Positions 33,916 through 34,755 of a DNA stretch of 34,755 nucleotides are shown here, piece by piece (position 1 is the stretch's first letter; each line of letters opens with the position of its first letter). The notes beneath the pieces were generated by a model. It did not search any database. It was given only the letters and a program-made list of their open reading frames with translations, and was not told the origin of the DNA. Source of the DNA: Flavobacteriales bacterium (lineage in GTDB: Bacteria; Bacteroidota; Bacteroidia; Flavobacteriales_D; Crocinitomicaceae); assembly GCA_947500875.1 (NCBI GenBank), contig CANMUN010000024.1, positions 1 through 34,755 on the forward strand, read 5' to 3'. The position numbers were made by a program, and so were the translations under genes.

Positions 33916-33923
33916 TATATTTG
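33916..33923 (+). promoter_or_regulatory. -7 promoter box of the T9SS-sorted protein gene
   Basis: TATATTTG matches TAnnTTTG exactly, 17 nt upstream of the ATG at 33941. No -33 TTG is present at the usual distance. Confidence 0.45.
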
Positions 33924-33940
33924 TTAAAAGAATTGAACAA

Positions 33941-34501
33941 ATGATTTTCATTCAAGGTAAAACCAAAATAGCGAAAGCTGGAATCCTTCTCCTTCTAATC
34001 TTTCATTGCGCGACCATCAACGCCCAAATAATGGACAAACGCCGCGTGATGGCAAGTGCGGGCAGGATTGCCAAGAACCTCCAACCCTCGCCCTTCGGAA
34101 CCAATTATATCATGTCGTACACCTTGGGGGAGCCCTTCATTTACGTGAATACGCCCTTGGGTTATGCGAGTACTCGGGTCTGCAACGGATTTCAACAACC
34201 CGATGCCTTGATCCCAGTAGGGCCGGGGGTGGTGGTTCAAATGCCCACGCAACCGGTGTTTAAGATTTATCCCAACCCTTTTGATGCCTATTCTATCGTT
34301 GAAGCTCCCAAGGAATATGAGGAACAAGAACTGAAACTGCAGCTTATTGATGCCAACGGGAAATTGGTGCACGATGAAATCATGAAAGGCGCTCGCCACA
34401 AAGCAGATTATTCCACGGGTCTTGCCCCCGGAACCTATTTTTTAAACATCTATCTCATGTCGGGGGCCCTCATTGAACAAGTAAAACTCATTAAATCCTA
34501 A
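33941..34501 (+). CDS. Secreted protein with T9SS type A sorting domain
   Basis: A 186-residue exported protein. The N-terminus has a signal peptide (hydrophobic AGILLLLIFHC, then ATINAQ). About residues 30-100 are a short region of unknown function (RRVMASAGRI, YIMSYTLGEPFIY, RVCNGFQQPD). The last 80 residues are a T9SS sorting domain, with FKIYPNPFDAYSIVE, LQLIDANGKLV and LAPGTYFLNIYL, ending VKLIKS. Proteins with this short body often precede genes for larger exported proteins in Bacteroidota; one begins 3 nt downstream. Confidence 0.85.
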   Translation: MIFIQGKTKIAKAGILLLLIFHCATINAQIMDKRRVMASAGRIAKNLQPSPFGTNYIMSYTLGEPFIYVNTPLGYASTRVCNGFQQPDALIPVGPGVVVQMPTQPVFKIYPNPFDAYSIVEAPKEYEEQELKLQLIDANGKLVHDEIMKGARHKADYSTGLAPGTYFLNIYLMSGALIEQVKLIKS

Positions 34502-34504
34502 ACC

Positions 34505-34755
34505 ATGAAAAGAACCTTACGCATTTTACTTTTTACTGCAGCAACCTTCATAGTCACCAGCTTAAACGCTCAAGCGCCTAACGGCATCAACTATCAGGCA
34601 GTGATACGAACCAATACCGGAACCTTGGCCAGCAACCAAGCGGTGGTGATTAGGGCGAGAATTCTTCAAACCACGGCGAATGGAACGGCGGTTTATTCCG
34701 AACGCCACAACCTAACTACGGATCAATTTGGACTGGTGAATTTTGTGATTGGCAA
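34505..34755 (+). CDS. Exported protein, 5' part only (cut by the window edge)
   Basis: An open frame starting at ATG 34505, 3 nt after the previous stop, and running off the window, giving 83 complete codons. It begins with a signal peptide (MKRTLRILLFTAATFIVTS then LNAQ) followed by APNGINYQAVIRTNTGTLAS. This opening is common in large exported Bacteroidota proteins, including some with tail-fiber-like or collagen-like regions. The full domain content cannot be seen. Its tight spacing to the T9SS-sorted protein suggests co-transcription. Confidence 0.75.
   Translation, partial: MKRTLRILLFTAATFIVTSLNAQAPNGINYQAVIRTNTGTLASNQAVVIRARILQTTANGTAVYSERHNLTTDQFGLVNFVIG

Overview
The window reads as a chromosomal segment of a Bacteroidota bacterium, most likely Flavobacteriales-like. 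Evidence: a PorX regulator of the type IX secretion system (T9SS), two proteins with T9SS type A C-terminal sorting domains, a DUF6089 protein, PorT-like barrels, Bacteroidota-style TAnnTTTG promoter boxes, and almost no Shine-Dalgarno sequences. It is very gene-dense. Most same-strand neighbours overlap by 1-30 nt, and three convergent pairs have almost no space between their stops. I see no tRNA, rRNA, CRISPR array, intact insertion sequence or prophage.

Layout. 1-585: gmhA (heptose precursor). 571-942: a non-coding patch with the 3' remnant of a second DCC-family gene and a cluster of REP-like palindromes. 943-3423 (minus): a coupled operon of a CBS-type PLP enzyme, an unexported BtuF-like protein and a DCC-family protein. 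3504-10648 (plus): mtaB, a pyruvoyl-tetrahydropterin synthase-type enzyme, folE, a Bax-inhibitor-1-like membrane protein, a 32-residue membrane microprotein, a GH3-family enzyme, a secreted protein of unknown function, a deoxynucleoside kinase and hldD. 10645-20407 (minus): guaB, two parvulin-type periplasmic isomerases, a MoxR ATPase, a TPR protein, phosphosulfolactate synthase (ComA), a WD40 protein and a DUF6089 protein.

20536-21168 (plus) is a secreted carboxypeptidase-regulatory-like protein. 21162-22406 (minus) is an HD phosphohydrolase, divergent from porX (22453-23994). 24047-25985 (plus) is a tightly coupled sufS-sufE-sufT set for Fe-S cluster assembly. 25987-33316 (minus) holds a half-size TauE/SafE protein and an M20 amidohydrolase, followed by a five-gene surface cassette: DUF1800, DUF1501 with a T9SS sorting domain, an outer-membrane barrel and two probable lipoproteins. 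33520-34755 has a small HTH regulator divergent from a T9SS-sorted secreted protein and the start of another exported protein.

Most genes are housekeeping or envelope functions. Best candidates for something little described: the DUF1800/DUF1501/barrel/lipoprotein cassette (25987-31695), the ComA-containing operon (possible sulfonate or sulfonolipid link), the PTPS-type pterin enzyme beside folE, and the 32-residue membrane protein. All functional statements come from reading motifs, not from database searches.
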